DNA of 35,318 bases, from NCBI GenBank assembly GCA_013821985.1, contig PNJQ01000038.1, positions 1 through 35,318 on the forward strand. The letters run 5' to 3'. The position numbers and the translations under genes were made by a program. This DNA comes from Opitutus sp. (GTDB lineage: Bacteria; Verrucomicrobiota; Verrucomicrobiia; Opitutales; Opitutaceae). The notes beneath the pieces were generated by a model. That model was given only the letters and a program-made list of their open reading frames with translations, searched no databases and was not told the origin of the DNA. The first letter of the stretch is position 1. Each line of letters starts with the position of its first letter. Positions 19,552 to 28,521 of the stretch are shown piece after piece.

Positions 19552-19603
19552 GTAGGGGCGCGCCTCGGGCGCGCCCGCGGGCGTGGATAAGCCGTGCCCC
19601 TAC
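19552..19603. repeat. Two-hairpin palindromic element (copy 5)
   Basis: Outer arms GTAGGGGC (19552-19559) and GCCCCTAC (19596-19603) enclose a strong hairpin GGGCGCGCC-TCG-GGCGCGCCC and a weaker one, GGGCGTGG/CCGTGCCC, that pairs fully only with two G-U pairs. It lies between the DUF58 gene and the TgpA-like gene. Confidence 0.75.
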
Positions 19604-19660
19604 CTCTTTTGCGCTTTCTGTGCTTCTTGTGGCCATTCGGTTCGGTCGCTGCGGCACGTG

Positions 19661-20998
19661 TCAGGCAAAAGCCGTGGGCACGCCATCGACATAAGCCGTG
19701 ACGTTGCGTGATCCTTCGGGCGCGAAAGTGATGAGGTTGCGCGTGAATGCGCCGGCGCTTCTGACAGGAGATGCCGCGCCCTCGCTGCTTTCGCTCGTCC
19801 GTGGCGACGGCGCCGCGTCCCCATTCTCCAGCTTGAGCAACGCCAACAAATCCAAAAACGCCTCTACGTCGCGCACGCGCCGCGTTTCGATCCACTCGCC
19901 ATCATCGACGCGCACCGCCTGCAATCGGCCTTCGGCGAAAAGGTCCTCCGCCAGCGCCCCGGCGAAGCTGCACAGCATTTCGAACTGTTCCGCACGCGTC
20001 CATTGGCCGGACCTCGTCTCCACCTGCAGTGAGAATCCATCGAGACTCTCCGCCGCGAATTGCCGCACCATCAATTGGCCGAGTCGCGCGCTGGCCTTCC
20101 AGTGCACGAGGCGGTGCGAGTCGCCAGTGTTGTATTTGCGCAGGGCGAGCAAATCTTCGCCCGTGCCCGCGCGCGCCGTGCGCCGGCCCTGTCCGCCCGC
20201 CTGCGCGGCCGACGCTCCCTTCCACTGGTAATCGACCTGCGCCGGCCACACCAACACGGTGTGCCGCAGGCCGGTGCCGACGCTCTTGCGCAAAAATCCA
20301 AACGGGAAAAGCGACCCCACCGCCTCCAGTTCGAGCACGGCCTCGCCGCGTTGGGCGGGCTTGTGGACCCAGTCCATCGATGTCGCGCCGCGCGGCTCGA
20401 CGCGTTCGCGCAGGAACAGCCGGCCGCGCGTCACCGCCTTTTCCGCCGCCGCGAGATCGGCCTTCACGTTCACGTCCTTGGTGGTCTCCGGCTTCGTCGC
20501 GATGTGCGGGTGCGTGCGCAGGTCGAACCACAGTCCATAGGTCGGCAGCCACGACTTGTTGTTCTGCACCTCCACCGTCACGAGTGTTTCATGCCCCGCG
20601 CGCCACGGTCCGCCGGTGCGCAGGCGCCACGCCACCCCCATGAAATTGAACCACGAGAGCAAGCCGCTGAGCAGCAGACAGGCGAGGAGCAGCGACAACG
20701 TGATAAACAGGATGTTGCTCGCCGTGTTGTAGGCCGCAGTGCCGATGCCCAGCGCCAATCCGATCAGGAACACGCCCGGCACCGTCACCGCGATGCGGTG
20801 CCGCTTCGGCGGAAATACGAGCGACCAGAGCAGCGTCTGCCAACGGAACACGCGGCGCGCGCGATCCCGTGCGCCAGGACCGTGCCAGTCGGCCGTCGTG
20901 TTGCGGTAGGGGCGGTTGCCCCCAACCGCCTCTCCTTCGACGGCTGAAGGGCCGTTGGGGGCAACGGCCCCTACCCTCGCTGGACGGATAAAATTCAT
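19661..20998 (-). CDS. DUF58 domain-containing membrane protein
   Basis: A 445-residue protein of the DUF58 family, the usual partner of MoxR ATPases; it is thought to act in membrane or envelope protein assembly but has no established reaction. Two adjacent hydrophobic helices (about 70-115) are followed by a soluble part holding the DUF58 core [20 protein letters not shown] and [12 protein letters not shown]. The ATG at 20998 overlaps the moxR stop as ATGA, typical of translational coupling. However, codons 9-31 then translate a palindromic repeat; a GTG at 20851 (VFRWQTLLW) would skip it. Both starts are possible. The last 60 residues are poorly conserved. Confidence 0.9.
   Translation of the reverse strand: MNFIRPARVGAVAPNGPSAVEGEAVGGNRPYRNTTADWHGPGARDRARRVFRWQTLLWSLVFPPKRHRIAVTVPGVFLIGLALGIGTAAYNTASNILFITLSLLLACLLLSGLLSWFNFMGVAWRLRTGGPWRAGHETLVTVEVQNNKSWLPTYGLWFDLRTHPHIATKPETTKDVNVKADLAAAEKAVTRGRLFLRERVEPRGATSMDWVHKPAQRGEAVLELEAVGSLFPFGFLRKSVGTGLRHTVLVWPAQVDYQWKGASAAQAGGQGRRTARAGTGEDLLALRKYNTGDSHRLVHWKASARLGQLMVRQFAAESLDGFSLQVETRSGQWTRAEQFEMLCSFAGALAEDLFAEGRLQAVRVDDGEWIETRRVRDVEAFLDLLALLKLENGDAAPSPRTSESSEGAASPVRSAGAFTRNLITFAPEGSRNVTAYVDGVPTAFA
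20905..20975. repeat. Two-hairpin palindromic element (copy 6), inside the DUF58 reading frame
   Basis: Left hairpin GGCGGTT-GCCCCC-AACCGCC; right hairpin GGCCGTT-GGGGGC-AACGGCC; the two loops are exact complements. Outer ends GGTAGGGGC and GCCCCTACC pair. It falls within the first 32 codons of the DUF58 gene if the ATG that overlaps moxR is used. Confidence 0.9.
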
Positions 20999-21966
20999 TC
21001 CGGCACCGCGATCGCTCCCACGATCCGTCGCAGCGCGGCGAGCACGGTGCGCCGTTCCTCGAGCGCATCGGACGTCTGTCGCGCCAGCCCGAGTCGGTGC
21101 GCGAATACCGCGCCAACCACTTCCTGCACGTCGGCGGGAATGACAAAATCACGGCCGAGCAACAGCGCGCGCGCCTGCGCCGCACTGCGCAGCGCGATGC
21201 CGCCGCGCACACTCACGCCGGCGCGAAATTCCGCTTCCGTGCGGGTGGCCGTGACGATTTTCAAAATGTAATCGAGCACGCTGTCCTCGACGAATACCTT
21301 GGCGGTGAGCGCCTGGAGCTTCAGCACGTCCGTGCGGGTCACGACGGGGTTGAGCGCGATGGCGTCGTAGTTCGATTTGGCTGCGCGAAGAATTTCCATT
21401 TCATCGCCCGGCTGCGGATAACCCATGTGCAGCCGCATCAGGAAGCGGTCCATCTGACTTTCCGGCAGGGGAAACGTGCCCTCGTAATCGACGGGGTTTT
21501 GTGTCGCCACGACCATGAATGGCGCACCGACCGCGTGCGCTGCGCCATCGACGGTGACCTTCGCGCGGTCCATCACCTCGAGGAGCGCCGACTGCGTTTT
21601 CGGTGTGGCGCGGTTGATCTCGTCGGCGAGCACGATGTTCGCGAACACCGGGCCCGGCTTGAAGACGAACTCCTTCACCGTCTCGTCGTAGATCGACACG
21701 CCGGTGACATCGCTCGGCAACAGATCGCTCGTGAACTGCACGCGCGAGAACGCCGCGTCCATCGAGCGCGCGAGCGAGTAAGCGAGCGTCGTCTTGCCGA
21801 CGCCGGGCAGGTCTTCGATCAAAAGGTGCCCGCCGGCCAGGAGGCACACGAGAGTCTGGTCGATCACATCGTCCTTGCCTCGGATGGTGAGGCGCATGTT
21901 GGCCTTCACGCGGACCAACAAATCACGCGCGGAGGCGACTTCAGCGGCGGGGGCAAAATCGCTCAT
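20995..21966 (-). CDS. MoxR-family AAA+ ATPase
   Basis: A 323-residue AAA+ ATPase of the MoxR group, chaperone-like proteins that act on partners encoded beside them. Walker A is LPGVGKTT (53-60), Walker B is [10 protein letters not shown] (111-120, D115/E116), and the MoxR-specific block [20 protein letters not shown] follows. The sensor stretch [20 protein letters not shown] is complete. The ATG at 21966 is preferred; another ATG three codons upstream (21975) is equally in frame. It is the first gene of the minus-strand operon with DUF58 (overlap ATGA) and the TgpA-like transglutaminase. Shape: soluble and cytoplasmic. Confidence 0.95.
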   Translation of the reverse strand: MSDFAPAAEVASARDLLVRVKANMRLTIRGKDDVIDQTLVCLLAGGHLLIEDLPGVGKTTLAYSLARSMDAAFSRVQFTSDLLPSDVTGVSIYDETVKEFVFKPGPVFANIVLADEINRATPKTQSALLEVMDRAKVTVDGAAHAVGAPFMVVATQNPVDYEGTFPLPESQMDRFLMRLHMGYPQPGDEMEILRAAKSNYDAIALNPVVTRTDVLKLQALTAKVFVEDSVLDYILKIVTATRTEAEFRAGVSVRGGIALRSAAQARALLLGRDFVIPADVQEVVGAVFAHRLGLARQTSDALEERRTVLAALRRIVGAIAVPE

Positions 21967-22013
21967 GCGCCGCACGCTACCCCGCCCCGCGCGCGGCGCA
22001 AACGGTTTCAGGC

Positions 22014-22529
22014 CTAAACCTCCACCGGCCGCAACGCGCAGCTCTGCGCCTCACCCAGCCCGCGTTTGAAGCGCGGAAAGAACGCCGCGAGCGCGTAGGC
22101 GACTGAAAGCTCCGCCACGCCATCGTCGCCGTATTCGACCTGCAACTGATCGCGCAACGACGCGGTGATCGTCTCCTGATTCTGCAGGGCATCGACAAAC
22201 TTGCACACCGCCTCGAGGTTCGGTGGGAGTTCCCACAGCCGGCCGTTCACGACCGCCGCGAGCACTTCACGTGACACGCCCTCGGCCAACGCGACGTTCA
22301 CCGCGATTTGCACACAGGCCCCGCAATCCTCCGCGAGCGTCGCGCGGACAGTCGCCACATGCTTCGCCTCCGCAGGCAGCGCGCGCCGATGCGTGCCGAG
22401 CGGCCCGAGCAGCCCGATCTTCATCACCAGGCCGGGCGAATGCGCGGCAACATCATTGAGGTAAGTCAACGGCACGCCGACGGCGCGTTCCTGGCAGCGA
22501 ATCATTTTGGAGAGTAGGGATTGCAACAT
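22014..22529 (-). CDS. Carboxymuconolactone decarboxylase/AhpD-like protein
   Basis: A 171-residue soluble protein of the CMD/AhpD superfamily, whose members are small helical proteins that often act as thiol peroxidase partners. The signature is [15 protein letters not shown] with the CxxC pair C69/C72 and the downstream helix [15 protein letters not shown]. The conserved acid and histidine of AhpD proper (ExxxxCxxCxxxH) are only partly matched: E67 is present, but the position of the following histidine is Val/Asn, so peroxidase-partner activity is uncertain. It is divergent from the CPA1 antiporter gene, whose transcript would start in the 166-base gap. Confidence 0.85.
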   Translation of the reverse strand: MLQSLLSKMIRCQERAVGVPLTYLNDVAAHSPGLVMKIGLLGPLGTHRRALPAEAKHVATVRATLAEDCGACVQIAVNVALAEGVSREVLAAVVNGRLWELPPNLEAVCKFVDALQNQETITASLRDQLQVEYGDDGVAELSVAYALAAFFPRFKRGLGEAQSCALRPVEV

Positions 22530-22695
22530 GAGCGGCGGGATTGGCGCCGATTATAGCCGGAATCCCTCGGGCCAACACCTGACCAACCGGCTAACACCAC
22601 AGTCGGACGCACCACGCCATTGCTCGGCTTCGCCCACCAAGCCGGTGTCACTCCGCGCTTTCCCTCCGCCGCGTGACCCGACAGCGTTCCGCCCC

Positions 22696-24312
22696 GTGAC
22701 TGGCATCGAACACGCGCTGATTCTGCTCTTGCTGCTGACCGGCTTGAGCGTGGTGGCGCGCCGGCTCCCGTGGCCCGCGCCGATCTCCTACGTCGTCGGT
22801 GCGGGATTGATCGGACTCTGGCCGGCGTTCCCCCGCATCGAGCTCGATCCCGGATTTTTCTTTCTCTGTTTCGTGCCGCCCTTGCTGTTCTCCGACGGCT
22901 GGCTGATGCCGCTGCGCGATTTTCTCAGCGCCAAGCGCCCCATCCTCACGCTCGCGACGGGCCTCGTCGTGCTCACGACGGTGGCGGTCGGGCTCGTCGC
23001 GTGGTCGCTCGTGCCGGGCCTGCCGCTCGCGATGGCATTTGCGCTCGGGGCCGTCGTGTCGCCGACCGACGCGGTCGCCGTCAGCGCGATCACGCAACGC
23101 CTGAAAGTCCCTGCGCGGCTCACCGCCGTGCTCAACGGCGAAAGCCTGATGAACGACGCGACGGGGCTCGTGGCGTTCAAGTTCGCGCTCACCGCGGTCG
23201 CGCTGGGAACGTTTTCCGTCCGCGCCGCAGCGATGGAATTCGTGGTGCTGGCGGCCGGCGGCCTCTCGCTCGGACTGGCGATCAGTTGGGTCATCGGCCA
23301 GTTGCGCGACGTGCTCCAACGCATCCACGGACCCGACGTGATGCTCGAGACGACGATCTCACTCATGACGCCCTTCGCGGCGTATCTCGCGGCGGGAGCA
23401 CTGGGGTTGTCCAACATCCTCGCCGTCGTCGCCGCTGGCCTTTACGCGGGCTGGCGCGATCCTTTGCGCATGGACGCCGCCACGCGACAGGTGACGTGGA
23501 CGGTGTGGTCGGTCGTGCTGTTTTGGTTGAATGGTCTCGCATTCGTCCTGCTTGGCCTGCAACTGCCGACAATCCTCGCCACCGTCAGCGCAACCTATAC
23601 CGTGAGCCAACTTGCGTTGTTTACGGGCGCAGTTTCCGGCGTGGCGATCGTCGCGCGACTCCTGTGGTTCTACCCGGGCGGCTACGTGCCGTTCCTCCTG
23701 CTCAACCGCGGTGCGAACGCCGAACCGTGTCCGCCGCGCGCGTGGCTGCTCGTCGGCGGCTGGGCCGGCATGCGCGGCACGATCACGCTCGCCGCAGCGC
23801 TGTCCATTCCCGTCACGCTCGGCGACGGCACGCCGTTTCCGGGCCGCGACATCGTAATCTTTCTCTCGGCGGGCGTGATCGTCGTCACGTTGCTGCTCCA
23901 AGGCACGACGCTCGAATGGCTGATCTGCCGGCTCGGAGTGCGGCCCGACGATACGCAAGTCCGCGAAGACCGTCTGGCGCGCATCGCCGCCGTCGAGGCG
24001 GGCCTGCAACACCTGCGCACTCAAATTGCGCGCGACCCGGCCGACGACGAGCGCGGCGCACTGCGCGCCATCATTCGCGAATACGAACTGCGCCTGAGCG
24101 AACTTACCGCCGACGGCGATGCGCGGAAGACCTCCAGCCGCAGCCTCGCGGCCGAACGCTCGCATCGGCTCCGCGCTCTCGCGGCGGAACGCGCTGCGCT
24201 CGACGATTTGTGGCGGCGCAATGCCATCACCGACGAGACGCACCGGCCGCTGCAGCATCTGCTCGATTACGAAGAATCGCTGCTCAACGGAAAATCGATC
24301 CCCGGCGCCTAA
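22696..24312 (+). CDS. CPA1-family Na+/H+ antiporter (NhaP/YjcE type)
   Basis: A 538-residue inner-membrane sodium:proton antiporter. About twelve hydrophobic helices span residues 5-420. Family motifs are FFFLCFVPPLLFSDGW (54-69), LGAVVSPTDAVAVSAI (117-132) and NGESLMNDATGLVAFKF (147-163), the last with the N153-D154 ion-binding pair. The closing membrane segments include GMRGTITLAAALSIP. A cytoplasmic tail of about 100 residues is strongly charged and coiled-coil-like (AGLQHLRTQIARDPADDERG onward). The GTG at 22696 gives the normal start; the frame runs upstream to 22507, but that part is unlike the family. No Shine-Dalgarno is present. Confidence 0.92.
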   Translation: MTGIEHALILLLLLTGLSVVARRLPWPAPISYVVGAGLIGLWPAFPRIELDPGFFFLCFVPPLLFSDGWLMPLRDFLSAKRPILTLATGLVVLTTVAVGLVAWSLVPGLPLAMAFALGAVVSPTDAVAVSAITQRLKVPARLTAVLNGESLMNDATGLVAFKFALTAVALGTFSVRAAAMEFVVLAAGGLSLGLAISWVIGQLRDVLQRIHGPDVMLETTISLMTPFAAYLAAGALGLSNILAVVAAGLYAGWRDPLRMDAATRQVTWTVWSVVLFWLNGLAFVLLGLQLPTILATVSATYTVSQLALFTGAVSGVAIVARLLWFYPGGYVPFLLLNRGANAEPCPPRAWLLVGGWAGMRGTITLAAALSIPVTLGDGTPFPGRDIVIFLSAGVIVVTLLLQGTTLEWLICRLGVRPDDTQVREDRLARIAAVEAGLQHLRTQIARDPADDERGALRAIIREYELRLSELTADGDARKTSSRSLAAERSHRLRALAAERAALDDLWRRNAITDETHRPLQHLLDYEESLLNGKSIPGA

Positions 24313-24441
24313 GCGCGCGTCGCAGGTAGCAGACGCGGTCCCCACCGTGCAGCGCACCGCGACGCGAGATTCGAATCGCCGTCCGTCGTAAACCTGCTCC
24401 TCTGGACGCGCGGGCCAGCAAACAACGTCGGAGATTCATTC

Positions 24442-25641
24442 ATGGACACATTCAATGTCGTCTCGCCCGCCGGCTTGGACCGGGCTAACCTTAACGCAGC
24501 GAAAGAGCGCACCTATTTCTTTTGGGTGATCGCGCTTTCGCTCCTCATCTGGACCGGACTCGCCGTCTCGATCATTGGCCTTTTCTACGCCGCGATGTTT
24601 GGCTTTTTTCTCTGGCTCGGAAATGGCCTGCTTGTGGCCTACCTGCGCTCCGAAGGCGTGAAAGTCGGGGAAGCGCAGCTGCCGGAATTAGCGGCGACGT
24701 TGCGGTCCGTGTGCGCGGAACTCGGCGTGGCCGCCCCACCGGCGCTTTATGTGATTCAGTCGGGAGGCATGCTCAATGCGTTTGCAACGCGCCACTCCGG
24801 CCGGGACTTTGTGGTGGTTTATTCTGATCTGCTGGAAGCGCTCGGACCGGCATCACGGGAAATGCGATTTCTGCTCGGGCACGAGATCGGTCATCTGAAA
24901 AGCAGACATATCCTCAAGCAAACGCTGCTCGCGCCGGGCATGTTTTTTCCGCTCATCGGGGCGGCGTATCGTCGCTCTTGGGAAACTTCCTGTGATCGCT
25001 ACGGCACGCTCGCGGCCGGCGATGTCAATGCCGCGGCGCGCGGACTGCTCGTCCTCGCGGGCGGTCGCCAGCATGGGCCGGCGCTGAACGCGGCTTCCTA
25101 CACCGCCCAATACTCGGACGACCGCGGCTTCTTTGTCTCCTTGCACGAACTGACTTCAACTTATCCGACGCTTTCGCGCCGCGTAGTCGATGTGCTCGCG
25201 TTGCGTGATGGCGCCGCACCTCGCCGAGCCCCACGACACCCCTTCGCCTACTTGCTTGGCGCGCTCATTCCCGGCGGCGGGGTCGGCACGGCTTCCCCAG
25301 CCAACGCCCTGGTTATGATCGTCCTGATCGGCCTGCTGGCGGCGATGGCAATTCCGGCGTTCCAAAAAGTGCGGCAGAACTCGGAGTCCAAGGCGTGTTA
25401 CAACAACCAGCGCATGCTCGTGGCCGCCTTGGACCAGTATCGGTTGGAGAATGAGAAGGGAGCGTCAACATGGGCCGACATCGTGGGACCGGATAAATTC
25501 GTGAAACAAATGCCCGCTTGCCCGACCGCGGGTGAATACTCGGCCAAATACAGCGACGATGAGGGCTACGCGATCGAGTGCACCCGACACGGCAATCACC
25601 TTCATCCGCCCGCGTCCCAGCCTGTGCCTTCCGGCCGCTGA
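24442..25641 (+). CDS. M48-type zinc metallopeptidase fused to a C-terminal pseudopilin-like domain
   Basis: A 399-residue protein. Two hydrophobic helices at about 25-65 are followed by an M48 (HtpX/Ste24-like) peptidase domain: HEIGH at 147-151 with the zinc histidines, and a plausible third ligand E181 in SWETSCDRYG. After a proline-rich linker (about 258-288) comes a hydrophobic helix, ALVMIVLIGLLAAMAIPAFQ (289-308), and then KVRQNSESKACYNNQRML; this is the pattern of a type IV pilin or type II pseudopilin after its cleavage site. The usual FTLIE prepilin motif is absent. The tail has four cysteines (C319, C360, C380 and an upstream one). A weak GGAG lies before the ATG. I know no standard family with this domain order. 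Confidence 0.85.
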   Translation: MDTFNVVSPAGLDRANLNAAKERTYFFWVIALSLLIWTGLAVSIIGLFYAAMFGFFLWLGNGLLVAYLRSEGVKVGEAQLPELAATLRSVCAELGVAAPPALYVIQSGGMLNAFATRHSGRDFVVVYSDLLEALGPASREMRFLLGHEIGHLKSRHILKQTLLAPGMFFPLIGAAYRRSWETSCDRYGTLAAGDVNAAARGLLVLAGGRQHGPALNAASYTAQYSDDRGFFVSLHELTSTYPTLSRRVVDVLALRDGAAPRRAPRHPFAYLLGALIPGGGVGTASPANALVMIVLIGLLAAMAIPAFQKVRQNSESKACYNNQRMLVAALDQYRLENEKGASTWADIVGPDKFVKQMPACPTAGEYSAKYSDDEGYAIECTRHGNHLHPPASQPVPSGR

Positions 25642-25655
25642 TCCTACTTCCCGCC

Positions 25656-25952
25656 TCAGCGCACCCAACTCAACCTCGCGATCTTCTTCGCGAGTTCCAC
25701 GTCCTTCGCGGTGACCTTGTTGCCGGCGTCGTGCGTGTTCAGGCGGATCGCCACCTTGCTATAGACGTTTGACCAATCGGGGTGGTGATCCATCGCCTCG
25801 GCTTCGAAGCCCACGCGCATCATGAAGGACATCGCTTCCTTGAAACTGCCAAATTGAAACGTGTGCGCGAGCGCGTCGCGCTCGTGCGTCCAGCCGGGCA
25901 ACTCGCGCAGCGCGGCGGCGATCTGATCGTGGGTCAGCGGAGTCGAAGCCAT
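25656..25952 (-). CDS. Pterin-4a-carbinolamine dehydratase
   Basis: A 98-residue soluble enzyme that dehydrates 4a-hydroxytetrahydrobiopterin, in bacteria usually to recycle the pterin of phenylalanine hydroxylase, and in some species involved in other pterin metabolism. The signature is DHHPDWSNVYSKVAIRLNTHD (55-75) with the active-site histidines H56, H57 and H74 and the acid D75. The length is normal. It is the last gene of a possible minus-strand group with the dioxygenase-like gene (58 bases before) and is convergent with the M48 fusion gene, 14 bases away. No hydroxylase gene is in view. The gene is named phhB or PCBD in other organisms. Confidence 0.95.
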   Translation of the reverse strand: MASTPLTHDQIAAALRELPGWTHERDALAHTFQFGSFKEAMSFMMRVGFEAEAMDHHPDWSNVYSKVAIRLNTHDAGNKVTAKDVELAKKIARLSWVR

Positions 25953-26010
25953 GGGCCACGGTCGGTGCGCCGGACCGGATTGTCAAATGTCACACCCGGC
26001 CGAATACCGC

Positions 26011-26652
26011 TCATTTTTTCCTCAACGGATAGTCGGGGATATTTCGCCCGAGCACGATGTCGCGTGTCACGTGCCACGTGCCGCTCTCGTCTTGGCGCGG
26101 TGAAGTCAGCCCGTTGCCGCCGCGCCCGCCGAGACGCTGCCGGTGCCGCGGCGTCAGGCGCAGATCGTCGTCGAAGAACACGTCGTCGATGTAATACGTG
26201 CAACATCCCGGTTCGATGATGTGCAGATGGATATGCTGCGGTTCACTCGTGCGCGGATAGCTCGCGGGGCGGATCGTCTCGAAGCGATATCGTCCCGCCG
26301 CATCCGTGCGCGCCCACGCCCGTAAGCGACCGTGATTGAACGCCGATTGACCACGGAAGCGCTCGTCGCGCGGATAAACGCCGGTCGCGTCCGTGTGGTA
26401 GGCGTAAACGATGATGCCCGGCACCGCTTCGCCGTCGCTGTCGCGCACGACGCCTTCCAGCACGAGTTTCGCGCCGGGCTCTTCCGGGGGCGCGATGCGG
26501 GCAACGGAAGCGAGTTCGCGCGGCTGGCCTTGAAACACCGCATCGCATCCTTCGCACGGTCCACCAACGATGGGTTCGTCGCGGCTCATCGCGACCGTCG
26601 ACGCGAACACGAGGCCCAACGCCGCCACGCTCGCTGTTCCTAGTTTTCGCAT
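26011..26652 (-). CDS. Secreted intradiol ring-cleavage dioxygenase-like protein
   Basis: A 213-residue protein with a signal peptide (about 1-22, MRKLGTASVAALGLVFAST) followed by a GGPCEGCDAVF block, then the intradiol dioxygenase fold: KLVLEGVVRDSDGEAVPGII, YAYHTDATGVYPR and IRPASYPRTSEPQHIHLHI. Likely iron ligands are Y93, Y132, H140 and H142. Family members with this secreted GGPCEGC form occur in several phyla and their substrates are not established; cytosolic relatives open protocatechuate or catechol rings. It sits between the secreted PLD-like gene (61-base gap) and the pterin dehydratase, possibly one transcript. Confidence 0.88.
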   Translation of the reverse strand: MRKLGTASVAALGLVFASTVAMSRDEPIVGGPCEGCDAVFQGQPRELASVARIAPPEEPGAKLVLEGVVRDSDGEAVPGIIVYAYHTDATGVYPRDERFRGQSAFNHGRLRAWARTDAAGRYRFETIRPASYPRTSEPQHIHLHIIEPGCCTYYIDDVFFDDDLRLTPRHRQRLGGRGGNGLTSPRQDESGTWHVTRDIVLGRNIPDYPLRKK

Positions 26653-26713
26653 GCGGCTTGGCTACGGCGGCGGCGGGAGTGAGGCAAGCCGCGACAACGG
26701 ACCACACGCCCGT

Positions 26714-28453
26714 TCAGAGAATCGGCGTCAGCGGCTTTCCGACGGCTTTGTAGAGGCGCGTGACGATTTCGTCCTGACTGATCCAGCCCTCGGCGCCCGG
26801 AAACGAACCCGCCTCTTCGTAGTGCTCGTAGAATTCCGGATGATCGGTGCCGACTTCGGTGCCGCCGGCGCGCAGGTCGAAGCTCGAAGTATTGCGCAAC
26901 GGCCAGACGTCGAAGGGAGTCAGCGACGTCACCGTGCCGACCAGCGTGTTCAACGCGCCCATTCCGAGCGGCAGTTTGCGGCGTGCGATGACCCAACTGT
27001 TTTCCGCGCGCAGATCGCGCTCGATCTCCGCGCGCAGGCCGCGCGCGAAAGCCTCGTCCTCGATCAGCAGGCCCGCCTCGGTGTTCAGATTTTCCGAGCG
27101 CGGATCCAGATTGTAGGAGCCGATGAAGGACGTCGTGCCGTCGACGACGAGCGACTTGGCGTGCAGCGCGAAATACATCGTGCGCTTCTGTTCACGGGCG
27201 GCGAGGCGCACCGCGGCGCGTTCGTCCATCGCAGCGAAGCGTGGAAACAACTCCGGCATCACCGCGGGCCGCGGCTTCATCTCGTGCACTTCCAGGCGGA
27301 GTTGCTCGATGTAGAGATTGCGCAGCCGATAGTTGCCCGAATACGCCATCAGATTGTCGGTCGACGCGAAGCTATTCGACGAGATCCGCAACCGCAACTC
27401 CGGCCGCTGCGCGCGCAGTTGCACAACCAGCTCCCGCGCCGCCGGACTGAGCACAAGGTAAGGCGTCTGGATGAGAATATCGCGCTCGCCACGCTCCAGC
27501 GCGCCGCGGAGCGCCAGCGTGCCGCGCGGCGCCGAGCGCCGCAGCCAGCCGCGCGCCTTGCCGGCTTCGTCGGCGATGAATTCCGCGCGCCGCACCGGCG
27601 CGAGCGGCTGCACGAACTTCGCGCGCACCACGGGGACGTTGGACGCCTCCGACGACAATTCCGCGAAGAATCCGCCGAATTCCCAATCCTCGCGCCGGTC
27701 GTAGCGGCGGAACGTGCCACGCTTGATCTCGCGCGCCACATCTTTCAGCGCCGCGCTCGGCACGGCCTGGCGGTAATTCCAGAATTCGTCGAACGAACTC
27801 ACCGCGGCGGCGACGACCGGTCCGGTCGCGATCACGTCGCGGTCCCGGTAGTTATACTCCGTCGCGTGATCGTAGTAGGCGTTCTCGATGTTGCGTCCGC
27901 CGGTCAGCAACACGGCGTCGTCGACGATCATCACCTTGTTGTGCATGCGCTGATTCGTGGCCCGGAACGAAAACGCCACCGCCACCGCCATGCGCCACAG
28001 CGCGGGATCGATGCGTTGGAACGCCGGCCGGTAGTGCCGCACCTGCAAATTCGGGTGCGCCGTCGCAACGAACGCGATGACCGCGGGGTCTGTCTCCGAA
28101 AACAATTGGTCGGCAATGAGGCGCACCCGCACGCCGCGGCGCGCCGCTTCCAGCAATTCCCAGAGCAGCAGCCGGCCGCATTCGTCGTTTTTCCAGATGA
28201 ACGTCTGGATATCCACCGATGCCTGCGCTGCGCGGATGAGATGCACGCGCGCGAGCAACGCGTCGTAGCCGATCTCGAGACGCAGCGCGCGGTTTGGAAT
28301 TAACTTTGCCCGCGCGTCGTCGGCGAGCAGTTCCCCGAAAGGCGAGCCGGCGAGCGGAGCCGGCGCGGGCGCCGCGGTCTCGGCGCGCGCGACGCTCGAC
28401 GCGAGCAGCAGGTAGATTCCAAGGACCAACTTCCACCGGCAGGGCGCAGCCAT
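26714..28453 (-). CDS. Secreted phospholipase D / cardiolipin synthase-like protein
   Basis: A 579-residue protein with a signal peptide (MAAPCRWKLVLGIYLLLASS, likely cut after ARA near residue 24). Two HKD motifs mark the PLD superfamily: H171-N-K173 to D178 (MHNKVMIVDDAVLLTGGRN) and H431-A-K433 to D438 (LHAKSLVVDGTTSFIGSYN). The overall layout, with QTFIWKND early and LNTEAGLLIEDEAFARGL late, is like ClsC/YmdC cardiolipin synthases, which join phosphatidyl groups at the outer face of the inner membrane. Substrate is inferred only. The ATG at 28453 is preferred over one at 28510 because it gives the signal peptide. It is divergent from uppS. Confidence 0.9.
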   Translation of the reverse strand: MAAPCRWKLVLGIYLLLASSVARAETAAPAPAPLAGSPFGELLADDARAKLIPNRALRLEIGYDALLARVHLIRAAQASVDIQTFIWKNDECGRLLLWELLEAARRGVRVRLIADQLFSETDPAVIAFVATAHPNLQVRHYRPAFQRIDPALWRMAVAVAFSFRATNQRMHNKVMIVDDAVLLTGGRNIENAYYDHATEYNYRDRDVIATGPVVAAAVSSFDEFWNYRQAVPSAALKDVAREIKRGTFRRYDRREDWEFGGFFAELSSEASNVPVVRAKFVQPLAPVRRAEFIADEAGKARGWLRRSAPRGTLALRGALERGERDILIQTPYLVLSPAARELVVQLRAQRPELRLRISSNSFASTDNLMAYSGNYRLRNLYIEQLRLEVHEMKPRPAVMPELFPRFAAMDERAAVRLAAREQKRTMYFALHAKSLVVDGTTSFIGSYNLDPRSENLNTEAGLLIEDEAFARGLRAEIERDLRAENSWVIARRKLPLGMGALNTLVGTVTSLTPFDVWPLRNTSSFDLRAGGTEVGTDHPEFYEHYEEAGSFPGAEGWISQDEIVTRLYKAVGKPLTPIL

Positions 28454-28521
28454 GGCGCGCAGCAAACGAGGGGCCTTCGGCCTTGTCAAACGACGAGCCC
28501 GCGCGCTCAATCGGTCCTTCC

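Noticed and set aside
24360..24385. GATTCGAATC resembling a tRNA T-loop
   Set aside because: The flanking bases do not form acceptor, D or anticodon arms; the string is just a short palindrome in a 129-base gap.
28483..28511. Possible promoter for uppS (TTGTCA, 17 bases, CTCAAT)
   Set aside because: The -35 is good, but the -10 matches only three of six bases and would place the transcript start at the ATG; too weak to annotate.
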